Source of the DNA: Phymatolithon calcareum
Taxonomy: Eukaryota > Rhodophyta > Florideophyceae > Hapalidiales
Direction of reading: 5' to 3'
NCBI GenBank assembly: GCA_977006965.1
Contig: OZ345372.1
Location: 1,426,001-1,490,000, forward strand
DNA: 64,000 nucleotides
The position numbers and the translations under genes were made by a program. Below, piece after piece: positions 22,361 to 32,205 of this stretch; the first letter of the stretch is position 1; each line of letters begins with the position of its first letter. The notes under the pieces were generated by a model that saw only the letters and a program-made list of their open reading frames with translations, was not told the DNA's origin and ran no database searches.

Positions 22361-25300
22361 TCAAACGCGCACCTTAAAAGAACTGTTTTCCCCACATTTC
22401 TGACATTCCCTCCGCAATTCAAGCAAGTCTCTTTCCCGCCGTTCCTTCAATGAATTCGTCCACACCGCCTCACGCTCCTTAATTTTCAACCGCAATTTAT
22501 GCGCCTCGTCAGCAACCGCAATCTTCTCGTCCTCTAAATTCCTCAACATTGCCTGCAATCGTTCTTTCTCCATCTGTACCGACCTGAAGTCAGCTTCTAG
22601 CTCGATGACGTGCATCTTCGACCCCCACTCCTCCCCGCGACCTTGTTCCTCATTCGCACCCTCAAGTTCAGCAAGCTTCGCATCGAGACTTGCAATAATC
22701 CCGTCACGACGTCGAACACGTTTCTCCAATTTCGCAATAGGGCCTTCGCCGCGTCCGTATTCCAAAAGCTTTTCTTCCAGTTTGTGCGTCCGTTCGGCAG
22801 CGCGCTGCAGACTTTCCAAAAGCCTCATTTTCTCCCGTGCAGCGGCCTGACCCTCGCGAAGAAGCCCTTCGTTGCGCCGTACCAGCTTCTCCATGCCCGC
22901 CTCCAACTCTTTGCTTCGTCGTTCCAGATTTTCTCTTGCATCTTTCACGCCACGCGTCGAGTGTTTCAAACCCTCGCCCACGCTCCGCTGAAGAGCACGA
23001 AGCTCCTCGCTGAGCGCCTTGCAACTTTGGCAGTTTTCGATATCGTTTTCCCGGTCGTTCAGCGCCTGTCGCAATTTCGCTGATTCATTCTGCAGTTTTT
23101 CGATGTGCGCGGACTTTTCCTCGTGCTCGACGGAAATCCGTTGGAGAGTTTCCAACTCTGCTTCATATTGTCCCACTTTCTTCAAAAGATTGCATTTTTC
23201 TTGTTCCATTGTGATCTGTGAATCCTCAAGTTGCCGCATCGCGTCGGCATACGTTTCAGCCTGTTGTCGTTGAATAGAAAACTTTTCCTCCAGATTGGAA
23301 ACCTGTTCTAGATAATCTTCAACAGCTTCTTGAGCGTTTTTGCATTTTTCTCGTTCACTTGACAATTCCTCGCACAGCTCACGGAACGTCTTCTCAGCAG
23401 AGGCTTGCTTCGCTTGAGCATCATCCAGCAATTTTTGTTTCTCTCCGCACAAGATCTTGCTCTCCGACAACGCTTTTTCAATCATTTCCATGTGGTCCTT
23501 CCGGAGTTTGACTTCCTCTTGTGCGATATCCACTTCCGTCTTGCATTCCGCAAGACTCCTGCTGAGTTCCTCGATTTCCAAATTCTTCTTCGCCAATGCC
23601 GCTTCCGAAGCTTCGGCTTTCTGCACCGCTTCAGAGAGGGAGACTCCAAGGGAATCGATCTCCGCCTTCCTTTTCTCTACTTCTTTTTCAGAGGCTTCAG
23701 ACATTGCCTTGAATTGCTCTAATTGCAGATGGACGTCTGCAAGTTCACCGGAAAGTTCTTCGTTCTCTGCAGCGGCCTTTTTCTCAGCTTCCCGCAATGC
23801 AGCCTTTTCTGCTTCGATTTCACCGGTCAGGTCTACAATTTGCGATTTTGTCTTCTCGACGAAGTCTCCATGCTCTTTCTCAAAGTCAGACAGTTTGGTC
23901 TGCAAGCTTTCCAGTTCTTGCTTCTTCGCTTCGACGGCATCATTAAGCTTTTCGCAATCGTCTTTCGACGCAGTTAAACAAGCTTCTTTCTCCGACAGCT
24001 CAGTCTTCAGCTTTTCAACTTCCTCTGTACTCGAGGTGATGCCCTGGTCCTTCTCTGCTACGTCAGCCTTCAGCTTTTGAATTGTTTCTGATTTCTCTGC
24101 AATTTCGTCGGAAGCTTCAACGACTTCCTTCTGAAGCGCTTCAATTTTCGCCTTTTGCGCTGCAATGATTCCTTTCTTTGAAAGAGTGTCCTCCCTGGAT
24201 GTTTGTAGCTCACTCTCCAGCTTCTTCTTTTCATCAGCGTGCTCCTTAGCAACTCGAGCATCAGCCATATCTTTCTTCTTCCGATGCTTCTCAACTTCCA
24301 CAGTGAGCATCTTGATTTGCTTTTCCTTCGCCTTGACTTCTCGCTCAACAGCCGCCTTCTCAGAAGTGATCTTCGAAACTTTCTCTCGCATCCCCCGAAA
24401 CTTGCTCTCAACGTCACTCAACTTCAACTGCAACGCCGCCTTCTCCTTCAAAACAGGTCCAACACCGCGCTTTTCACGCTTGAGAGCGTCAGTGTGCTCT
24501 TTATCCAGAGTGGCAAGCTTCGCAGAAGTTTCGACAAGCTCCACCTGTACAACCTCCAAACGCTTAATTTCCCCCTCCAAATCATTAATCTTTCGGTCTC
24601 GCTCAGAGCCCATCATGGCGCCCTCAAGCATCTCATCAACAAGGGAGGAACCGATCCCCTGCGCCAAAAATGAATGCACCTCGTCCAACTCCGTTTGTGA
24701 CTTTTTCAAAGCAAGTTGGTCCTGCTCGAGAGCGACAACAAGATTTTCCACCTCGCCAGCATGTGCGCGACGTTCCCATTCGATCTCTGCAAGAGCCTTT
24801 TTCAATCCGCCCTCAGCTTGCAGTGCTCGCATGCGCAGATCGGCGTCACCCTTTTCAGATTCCTCGCCGCGTGCAGGCAAGCCCGGAGATGGAAATGTGC
24901 AGCTCGGGCGACGAGAAATAACACCACGAAGGTCGAGAGCTTCGCGCAGCAGCGGTCGATAGGCCCAGTCATCTGAGATTTCAGGTATTGTTCTGGAATC
25001 CAAGGACGACCGGAACAGGACTGGTCCGCTTGTCGCGGAGGCAGATGAGGTACGCGGTTGACAGTCGAGGGCGCCAATAAGTTTTTCGAACTTTTGTTGA
25101 AAGAGTTTCACTCTTTTCTGAGTGCTCTTTTCCGATTGTGCCTTAGCAGCCTCGGATTGCGCAGCGATGGCGGAGTCGGGAACAACAGCGTCAGAAACGC
25201 CTTTGGAGTTGCGAATGGCGGCATTCTCCGCCTTGAGACGCTCTATTTCGTTCTCGGCGCGACGTAATTTGGCACGGTCATCCAGGTACTCGTTCGTCTG

Positions 25301-26380
25301 TGCATGATTGGTCACCTTCTTTGCTCGACTTGCAAATCTGAGCGTGCTTAGTGTCTCATCCATATGCACAAGACTCGGAGTGACAGCACAAACGATTGCG
25401 GTACGTGCGTTACCGCCGAGAGCCGGTTGCAGAATTCGGGTGAGTTTAGAGTCACGGTATGGAATATGCGCCGCAGAACGCGATTCACCGGACGATAGTT
25501 TGTTGATGACGGTGCCAAGAGTGAGGAGGGATTTATTAATGTGACCTCCCTCCTTCAACCGTATTCCCTCCGCCTTGGTGAACGCGACGCGCTCAGAACC
25601 CGCAAGATCGACAAGTGTGAGGGTACTCGCGCGCACCGCAACGCCGTCGTCATCGTCATCATCAAGTGGCGCACCATTATCACCTACGTGTATTTCTCGC
25701 GACTCAATACGCAGCGTGAATATGGTATGTGAACGAGAAGAACGCTCATTCATATTTGTAACACCAACAGCACGTGCCTCTTCTCCCGCGGTGAGCATAT
25801 CCATGACGTCCTGCACAGAGGTGACAACCTCCTCCTTCGCATTGACATACACACGCTTATTGACGACATCCTCATGAATCTTGAGGTTCTCACCGCCAGC
25901 GCCGAGCAGGTCCATGATGACCTCGTTATAAATCTCGATGTAACTTGCGCGGAGCAGAAAGCCTCGTCCGCGTGCCTCCGCAATAGCGTTGAAAAGGTCT
26001 GTGATAGAGCGACGAGTAATACCAGGGTCCGACTCATTACCGAGCATTGTATGAGTTTTACCAGCAGCGGTTTGACCATATGCGAAAATAACGCCGTTGA
26101 TGCCCTCGACGGCAGACAGTACTACCGGGGCAGCCAGGGATTTGTAAACAGTGTCATTGTTAATGCCCTCGAGAAACACATGGTCGAACGAGAAGGAGTT
26201 TGCTTGCACCGGCCGTTTGTCAACTATCTGCGTCATGGAGGTTTCGTCCAGTGCCCATGATACTCCTGCAGAACCGTTTGCACCGGCGGCGAGAAGGGCG
26301 CGCTCGCGTTCATTGAGGGGACGGACACGCACCGCCACGCGAACGGCATCCGCGGGCGTGTGGTCGCTGGTGGAGGTCAT
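22361..26380 (-). CDS. Kinesin-7 (CENP-E-like) motor with long coiled coil
   Basis: This is a plus-end microtubule motor of the kinesin-7 type, whose members link chromosomes to spindle microtubules. The frame is open to 26419 with TTG; the first ATG is at 26380, giving 1339 aa. The motor is N-terminal (about 11-357): P-loop GQTAAGKT 102-109, switch I NERSSRSH 211-218, switch II DLAGSE 258-263, and TLRFASRAKKVTNHAQTNEY leading into the neck. An Asp run (DDDDDD) is inserted in the motor before switch II. Residues about 365-1320 are almost all heptad coiled coil. No C-terminal kinetochore domain is recognisable. The kinesin-7 assignment rests on the motor-neck junction and overall layout; N-terminal motors of other families are less likely. 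A broken partial copy lies 580 bp upstream. Confidence 0.93.
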   Translation of the reverse strand: MTSTSDHTPADAVRVAVRVRPLNERERALLAAGANGSAGVSWALDETSMTQIVDKRPVQANSFSFDHVFLEGINNDTVYKSLAAPVVLSAVEGINGVIFAYGQTAAGKTHTMLGNESDPGITRRSITDLFNAIAEARGRGFLLRASYIEIYNEVIMDLLGAGGENLKIHEDVVNKRVYVNAKEEVVTSVQDVMDMLTAGEEARAVGVTNMNERSSRSHTIFTLRIESREIHVGDNGAPLDDDDDDGVAVRASTLTLVDLAGSERVAFTKAEGIRLKEGGHINKSLLTLGTVINKLSSGESRSAAHIPYRDSKLTRILQPALGGNARTAIVCAVTPSLVHMDETLSTLRFASRAKKVTNHAQTNEYLDDRAKLRRAENEIERLKAENAAIRNSKGVSDAVVPDSAIAAQSEAAKAQSEKSTQKRVKLFQQKFEKLIGALDCQPRTSSASATSGPVLFRSSLDSRTIPEISDDWAYRPLLREALDLRGVISRRPSCTFPSPGLPARGEESEKGDADLRMRALQAEGGLKKALAEIEWERRAHAGEVENLVVALEQDQLALKKSQTELDEVHSFLAQGIGSSLVDEMLEGAMMGSERDRKINDLEGEIKRLEVVQVELVETSAKLATLDKEHTDALKREKRGVGPVLKEKAALQLKLSDVESKFRGMREKVSKITSEKAAVEREVKAKEKQIKMLTVEVEKHRKKKDMADARVAKEHADEKKKLESELQTSREDTLSKKGIIAAQKAKIEALQKEVVEASDEIAEKSETIQKLKADVAEKDQGITSSTEEVEKLKTELSEKEACLTASKDDCEKLNDAVEAKKQELESLQTKLSDFEKEHGDFVEKTKSQIVDLTGEIEAEKAALREAEKKAAAENEELSGELADVHLQLEQFKAMSEASEKEVEKRKAEIDSLGVSLSEAVQKAEASEAALAKKNLEIEELSRSLAECKTEVDIAQEEVKLRKDHMEMIEKALSESKILCGEKQKLLDDAQAKQASAEKTFRELCEELSSEREKCKNAQEAVEDYLEQVSNLEEKFSIQRQQAETYADAMRQLEDSQITMEQEKCNLLKKVGQYEAELETLQRISVEHEEKSAHIEKLQNESAKLRQALNDRENDIENCQSCKALSEELRALQRSVGEGLKHSTRGVKDARENLERRSKELEAGMEKLVRRNEGLLREGQAAAREKMRLLESLQRAAERTHKLEEKLLEYGRGEGPIAKLEKRVRRRDGIIASLDAKLAELEGANEEQGRGEEWGSKMHVIELEADFRSVQMEKERLQAMLRNLEDEKIAVADEAHKLRLKIKEREAVWTNSLKERRERDLLELRRECQKCGENSSFKVRV

Positions 26381-26956
26381 GGCGCCCGCCAGCTCAAGCA
26401 ATAGCGGGATGCTCTGCAACGCGCTTGAGCACCGCGCGGGGCCAGTGTTACGCAGGCAGACTTTTAGAAAACGTCGTCAATTGCGAAATAGAGAGGAGTT
26501 GGAAGCAAGGATCTCTCTGCTTTTTCGAATTTTTGAATGTCAGATTAGTATCTACTTACGTTTGCACGAAAATGCAGCCAATCATATACTTGTTTTTTCG
26601 CAACGCAATATTCCTGACGGCTCACTGCGAAGTACAGTAGTTTGCATCCACAAGTTGCCCTCAAAATTCGTGTTGCGTCCAGACTCATAATCTGGCTCCA
26701 TTCCAAAGGCCTACGAAATGAATTAATTTCCCAGAGTTTTCCGAGTTTCAATCTGCACCTCAGAGGCCCTCTTCTTTTTTGGCAGTGGAGCGCAGCCGTG
26801 CGTACCGCACATCTTGACCCAACGCTGCTCATGTGCTACTGTACAGTAGGAAGAACAAAAAGGTATTGTATTTACAGTACACGACTAAGCACCACTATCG
26901 TATTGCAAGTATACAGTACATGTATACTTGAGTCATAAGCAATGCCGAAGCTCGGC
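26381..26956. other. Intergenic region upstream of kinesin
   Basis: No gene supported. The TACTGTA/TACAGTA motif starts to appear here (about 26836-26930: ctactgtacagtagg, tacagtacacg, tacagtacatgt). Confidence 0.4.
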
Positions 26957-27830
26957 CTAACGCTTTTGTCTCTTTTGACTGGGACCATTGCTTGATACGT
27001 CGCTGTCACGTACTCGCCGTCTCACAGCGAGACTTTCCTCCAGTCTTTTCCCAAGCTCATGCATATTCACATTTCTACTTGCCGTGTCCTTTCTCGAGTG
27101 TGTCTTTAGGATGAGGGATTCCATCTTGCTTTCCGCGCCATTTTCCCGCGCCCTTTCGATTTCCATATTGCTTTCAGAGGAGTCCATGTCTGCACCACCG
27201 CCCATGGGGACTGTTAGGGAATTGCCGAGCACTTCGATTTGTGCGTTCTTTTCCGCTACTTGCTTTTCTGCACCTTCCATAACGGCCTTGAATTCAGCTA
27301 ATTGGCCTTGCAAGTCTGCAACTTGACCACACAGCATGCCAATGTCCGCCGCGGCCTTCTTCCGGCACTCTTCAAGCGCAAGTTTTTGCACATCGGCTTG
27401 ACGGGTCAGCTCTGCAATTCGCGCTGTGGTCGTCTCAACGTACGTTCCATGCTCCTGTTCAAGGTTCAAAAATTTCGTCTGCAAGTCTTCCAAATCCGGC
27501 TTCCTGCTGTCATTTTCTCTTTCGTGCCTGGAATCCACAGGGGCCTTGGATTGACCGACATCGGTGTTCTCCGCCTCGAGACGCTCGATTTCCTTTCCTG
27601 CTCCTGCTCGACGTAATTTCAAGTTGTCGTCTAGATTGTCGAGTGACCGAGCATGATTTGTGCCATTTTTCCGCCGCCGTGGAAATCTCACCGTGTTGAT
27701 TTTTTCCTTCATTCGCACCAGTCGGCCGTCACTGCACACACAAGAATGCGGAAAGTGTTTCGCGTGGGCAGCGGTGGACTGCGCTTTGTAGGGAGAAAAG
27801 TTGGTTATGACTGTTTAGCAGCAGTCGAAT
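26957..27830 (-). pseudogene. Truncated, internally deleted copy of the kinesin gene
   Basis: The minus-strand frame (27739-26957, no good ATG at its start; first ATG 27712) aligns in two blocks with the neighbouring kinesin. Block one, VRMKEKINTVRFPRRRKNGT then NHARSLDNLDDNLKLRRA, matches the motor end and neck (VHMDETLSTLRFASRAKKVT, NHAQTNEYLDDRAKLRRA). Block two, LEDLQTKFLNLEQEHGTYVE onward, matches LESLQTKLSDFEKEHGDFVE several hundred residues later in the coiled coil; the stretch between is missing. Upstream of the frame, ILVCAVT (about 27735-27757) matches the motor's AIVCAVT in a different frame, showing a frameshift at the PSL position. The motor's nucleotide-binding part is absent. 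The residual 260-codon frame could still be expressed as a short coiled coil, but nothing shows this. Confidence 0.85.
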
Positions 27831-28190
27831 TGTAGCTCATCCTTGGAGGCTCCTCTTATGATGTCGACAATCTCGAATCTTCGACCTTACAATTTTACGT
27901 AACTACGGCCAATTATATCCGCCTCCCAGCCCCACGTGTCAGACTGCAAAGGATGCTGCGTCATCTTCGCCAGTCGATGAAGCCGGCCAGCTGGCTGGCC
28001 TCATCGACTTGCTTCTGTGTGGCTTGAGAATTGTGAACTGCACAACTGTGTGTTGCCGTCTCCAATGACTTCAGCTTCCCGTGTTGGTACAGGACAGTAG
28101 CCATCAGAATCGTCTCCACGCTCATCCGACTTCAAAATCGATACCGTAATTGCAGCCCACTCTCTTCCAGCATGATCTCGTTCAACCCTT
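27831..28190. other. Intergenic with one hairpin
   Basis: A hairpin at 27973-28009 has arms gtcgatga-gcc and ggc-tcatcgac around a ggccagctggctggcc core. No gene supported. Confidence 0.5.
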
Positions 28191-29400
28191 CCCATCCAAC
28201 AGCTCCCTCACAGCACTGCAATCCCCAACAACCGCACCAACCCTCTCCATAACTGCCTCCCCCAGCGCCTGCGTATCTTGCGCAACTCTGCGAGGAATTC
28301 TCTCTCTCCTCTCCCCAACGACCACCTGCCACTCGCCCGTAGTATACAGTATCTGCGCAACCGGTCCTGCTGGAAAGTCGCCACAACCCCGAATTCAAAC
28401 CGCCCGACAATGCCGTGCAGTACAATGATCTCCATATCATCACTGTCCACTGCCGCAAGCACAAGCCCCCGCTCGCCAATTCCGTACAGTAATGCCTTGT
28501 CCCGCGCAATCTGCACGCCGACCTCGGCGTGCAGACAGTTGCGCAAACGCGCGGCCTTCTCCGTCGACGATATCCGCACGTCGCCCATCCATGTGTGTGG
28601 GCATACGAGCACATTGACAGACTCGCGAGACGTCACAGTGAGCAAGCAGGCGGATTGCGCGCCCCGGTCCCATTGGTTAGGAGGTAGTTCACCGCTGCCT
28701 AGGGACAGTTGCGCATAACGCGCTCCAGTCTGCGCCCGCATCGCCTGCATCCTGTTGGAGTTCCTGTCCGTCCATGCCCGGCACGGCCTTGAAGCCCAGT
28801 AATGTTCCCGCGGGTATCTCAACGCGATACATTTGGCGTGAAGGTGATACCGACTGCGATGCGATGTTTTGGAGAGAGAATTGATTGCACTGTTGGTGCG
28901 ACGTGAAATTCTGGAGGGGCAGGAGTGCGATCTGGAAGTGAGCATGAAGCATAGAACTGAGCCGTTCTCATACCTCATCCGGTCTCCTGCATCGATGACC
29001 AACGTCTGGCGCCCGACTGTCTGATTCGCGACCTACCGTTCACCCCCAACAGCGGACATTCGCCGTGCCTGCAACTGGCTTCTGTTCCAGTAGCTCGACA
29101 CACTGTCGTCTGGGCTCTGAGTCGTCACCAAACTGCCATGCGCGGGCAAACAAAATCACTGCCTCCTCTCCATTTTGAACGTGTGGATTTGCGCAATTGC
29201 AGTCCGCGAACAACTCAGTATATGCGGACGAAGTGAAGATTGGAGTACGGCATCTCGATATCAATTTGTACTGCAGTCCGTTATGACGAAAGCGCTCCCC
29301 TACACTTGCAAATGCCTTCGTATGTTCATTCGCAGTGCAGGGGCGAAGCCGATATCCGGAGTGCGCCGTCCATGTTCAACGGGTACCTTATTGGTGTTTG
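28190..29400 (-). pseudogene. Frame-disrupted unknown gene (or gene with undetected introns)
   Basis: Protein-like sequence on the minus strand changes frame at least three times. Segment 1, about 29335-29043: ANEHTKAFASVGERFRHNGL through LFADCNCANPHVQNGEEAVI and CVELLEQKPVAG. Segment 2, about 28955-28690: NFTSHQQCNQFSLQNIASQS then YRVEIPAGTLLGFKAVPGMD. Segment 3, about 28720-28370: VNVLVCPHTWMGDVRISSTE, KALLYGIGERGLVLAAVDSD, IIVLHGIVGRFEFGVVATF. Segment 4, about 28372-28193: PAGPVAQILYTTGEWQVVVG, then AQDTQALGEAVMERVGAVVG, ending at TGA. A gap between segments 1 and 2 could be an intron (GTATGAG at about 28977 to TTCCAG at 28941), but the segment 3 to 4 junction looks like a plain single-base shift. 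I recognise no family. It may be a recent pseudogene or contain sequencing errors. Confidence 0.5.
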
Positions 29401-29582
29401 GAGAAGCTAAGTGCGAACAAAAGGAGGAGCATGCAGAGACAGTAGATAGCAGTTATCTTTATACTGGTACACCACGCTATGTACATCCAACATTACAACG
29501 CAACGCGCGTAGCGCCATGCACGCAACATCATCATCCGTATCACATGCATGCATGCTGCAGCAATTCTCAAAATGCACAACC

Positions 29583-30641
29583 TTAATCAAACAGATCAAA
29601 GCTACCAGCATCAGATTCCGATTCCGACTCCTCAACCGCCGCCTCCTCAGCCGCCGGAGCATCACCAGCTGCCGGCGTCGCAGCAGCCGCCGCCATAGCG
29701 GCAAGTGCCTCCGGGTCATCCAGAATGGCTCGAATCTTCTCCGCCGGTTTGCAAACATACTCAGTAGCAAGCGAGATAGCAACGATATTCTTCAGTCCAT
29801 TCATGACTGAATGCGGTGCAGATGCCTTGGTAGGATGTCCAATGGCCAGCGAAGCGGCAGCAATATTGGCCAGTCCGGTAAGCAACGATTGCTGGAGACG
29901 ATCATCGGTAATATCGAGTACATCGGGGGAGTAAACGACACCGTTATCGAAAACCTGTTTGAAAACAAGACCATATGAAAACGGTTTGATTTTCATCTTG
30001 GTGAGTAGTGCTACCTCGGATGAGGTGACTTTATCACCGGCGCGGAACAGACTGACATCGGACATAATCTCAATCTGACCGCGATTGATCTTTGTCGGAA
30101 TGTTCAATGCCTGGAAGAAACTTGTTTGCGTCGGTTCCATTCCGGTGAGACCGGCTGGGATCTTCACGTCGACTTGGGCTATGGAGCCGGCGCGGGCAGG
30201 CGCTGGAACTTTGTTGCCTAGAATGCGGTCGCGGGTGTTCTTTAGATCTCCTTTGCAGAAGACGAAGCCGACGTTGCCGACCAGATGTTCGCGCAGCTGC
30301 TCGAGGTCTGGGTTTTCCTTCGATTTGCCGAGAATGGCCTTTTTCATCTGCGTGTTCTTGCCGAAGACGAGCAGGCTGAGTGGATTGTTGCCGGTGCGAT
30401 GAGGCTATGTTAGTGAGGGATTGTTGAAGGAAAGTAGAGGAAGTAATGGGAGGCGGACGTACCAGTCGTCACGATTGGCGATGCGGATCTCTTGCATCTG
30501 CTTTGACCCGACATTGTCTGCGTTGACGAGGAAGGCCTTGGAGTAATTATCGAAGGCGCTTTGCAGATGTTGGAAGTACTTTTGCTTCTTCTGCATCTTC
30601 GGGGTGAGCAAGCGCTCATCGCTTAGGGCTAACGCCGGCAT
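29583..30641 (-). CDS. RPLP0: 60S acidic ribosomal protein P0 (uL10), one intron
   Basis: P0 forms the base of the ribosomal stalk that recruits GTPase translation factors. The gene has two exons: 30641-30463 and 30375-29583, separated by an 87-nt intron (30462-30376) with donor G|GTACGT, branch-like CACTAAC and acceptor CTCAG. Splicing gives 323 aa and joins IRIANRDD to CLLVFGKNTQMKKAILG, which aligns without gaps to [20 protein letters not shown] of animal P0. Other family marks: NADNVGSKQMQEIR, GTNKVPAPARAG-like GNKVPAPARAGSIAQ, FFQALNIPTKI, YSPDVLDI. The C-terminal tail is Ala-rich then acidic, ending SESESDAGSFDLFD; the usual end is GFGLFD, so one Gly is changed. The ATG at 30641 (MPALALSDERL) was chosen because the upstream codons lack an ATG. 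Confidence 0.95.
30376..30462 (-). other. RPLP0: Spliceosomal intron of RPLP0
   Basis: Begins GTACGT and ends CTCAG, with CACTAAC at 30415-30409 as likely branch site, about 33 nt from the acceptor. A nearer AG (CATAG, 3 nt after the branch motif) would break the frame and is too close to be used. It is a phase-2 intron. Confidence 0.88.
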
Positions 30642-30967
30642 GGTGCTACTTTTTGTGTGTTTGCTTGACAAAATTTGTTTGCAGCCCTGTTCTGTCTTGC
30701 TCTGCTATGGTTGCACACTATAGAAAAACGTGCACTCCAGAGCCCGACAGTAGGAATTGAGGAAAACGTGGATTTAGAGGCTGCGACGTGCATCGACGGC
30801 GGGATGTCAAAAAACAATGGCTGTTGGTACTCCTAAGCCAGTAGCAGGGTCACAGGTGTTTGTGACAAGTCTTGGCGACGAGCGAAACTCGGGGCGAAAT
30901 ATTTGAAATATGGCCAAACCTAAATGTTTCGCGAGCGAAGCAAGGGGTATTTAGACGAAGCCGCAAC

Positions 30968-31410
30968 ATGGAGGCTGCAAACACACTTTTTATCATTAAT
31001 GAAAAGTTGAATGTTCGTTTCACAGCATTAGAGCCCGAGTACCAATCTTCGCAAACACTTCGATCGAAATTTCTGGAAATGGAAGGAGGCCGCCTAGAAT
31101 CGAAGCGGAAAAGAAAGATACCATACGACAAAACAAGAGAATTGCCAGCAATCCTCAAGTTCCCCAAGGTGAAGCACAGACAACTCGCACTGCGTATGCC
31201 TGTGGCAGATTCCCACAGGTGTCAACAACAAGTATGACTGAAGAATTCGGCACCAGAGCCAGAGAGCATATGGAGACCCTTGAACGAACGCTAGCAGGGT
31301 ACGAACTCGAAGGAGAAAAACGACTGGAAACAGAAAAGGCGCTAGATGAGCTCTTAATATTTAGCAAGTCACTCATAGAACGCATGGAGAACGAAGAAAG
31401 CCTGTATTAA
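30968..31410 (+). CDS. Possible small two-exon coiled-coil protein, unknown
   Basis: Two protein-like frames follow each other. Exon 1 would be 30968-31168 (MEAANTLFIINEKLNVRF, then LRSKFLEMEGGRLESKRKRK) and exon 2 31219-31410 (MTEEFGTRAREHMETLERTL, ending ERMENEESLY). A 50-nt intron GTGAAG...CCCACAG at 31169-31218 would join them in phase 0 and give 130 aa. The second half is a likely coiled coil; the first half has a basic KRKRK patch. The gene would be divergent from RPLP0 with about 330 bp between start codons. The intron is very short and unproven; a frameshifted relic is the alternative. No family recognised. Confidence 0.35.
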
Positions 31411-31540
31411 TCCGCAGAATGTAAGGCAAAAAGAGGTCGAGTCCAAGCACCAACAATCCCGTAGAGGACTGAGATAGGACTACTTTGAGTCCTGAGTTTT
31501 CCCGTCCGCCATTCTGGTGGACGTTTTGTGAGCTACACAA

Positions 31541-31611
31541 AGGTAGGTAGCATCAGAGGAAGCCTTGCCCATATCTTCGGAAGTCTGTGGGGCTTTTAAA
31601 TAAACTTGAAA
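31541..31611 (+). repeat. Approximately 70-bp tail repeat, copy 2 of 2
   Basis: Almost identical to 13338-13406 (gcccat instead of gtccat), ending TTTTAAATAAACTTGAA and followed by aggaaaaaaaa. Interpreted as the 3' end of a retroposed element. Confidence 0.75.
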
Positions 31612-32144
31612 GGAAAAAAAATTAGAGCCCGAGTTGCTTCATGTTGTCCATGAAGTGGGTGAACGAAAAATCTAATTTCCCCTTGCTCGCAATTTGGCTC
31701 CATGTCAATACAAGATTGCTTTCTCGTCTCGCAATTCTTTTTTCAATTCCTGTCACATTTGCTTAACGCTTATCTTCGAGCCTGTGGTGGACTTCGCGAA
31801 ACAAAGTGGTCTCCAATTCGGATGTCGACCTTTATGCCTGCGACAAAACATATCATGATTGCTGCGACATTTCTTCCAGTTGCGCGGTTCAAGCTTGTCC
31901 AGCATTTGCAATGCGGAGCTCCTGAGGTAGTGACCTCGACAAACTGAGTGGGACATGTAGCGCAATATTGGTTGCTATTTGGAGATAGTTCTGAATCGCA
32001 TCTTGTGACATTCTTCGCGGTATTCGCAATAACTACCTAGCTCATCGGGCAAATCATGTCACAAGGTTCACATAGACGGCGTTTGTATACCTACTCCAGA
32101 GAGATCTGCAAAACTGACAAAGACGTGCCGCTGCGATACTCCAC

Positions 32145-32205
32145 CATTCATTCATTCATTTTGCTTTTTCCTCTAATGGAGCTAGCAAGGTTTCGAGGGC
32201 CTAAG
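32145..32205 (+). repeat. Dispersed repeat, copy 2 of 3 (cattcatt family)
   Basis: Reads cattcattcattcattttgc, ttttcctctaatggagctag, aaggtttcgagggcctaag. See 11085-11165 and 39919-39985. Confidence 0.7.

Noticed and set aside
23457-24962. Long plus-strand frames opposite the kinesin coiled coil
   Set aside because: Antisense of Glu/Lys-rich codons gives Ser/Phe-rich frames; not real proteins.
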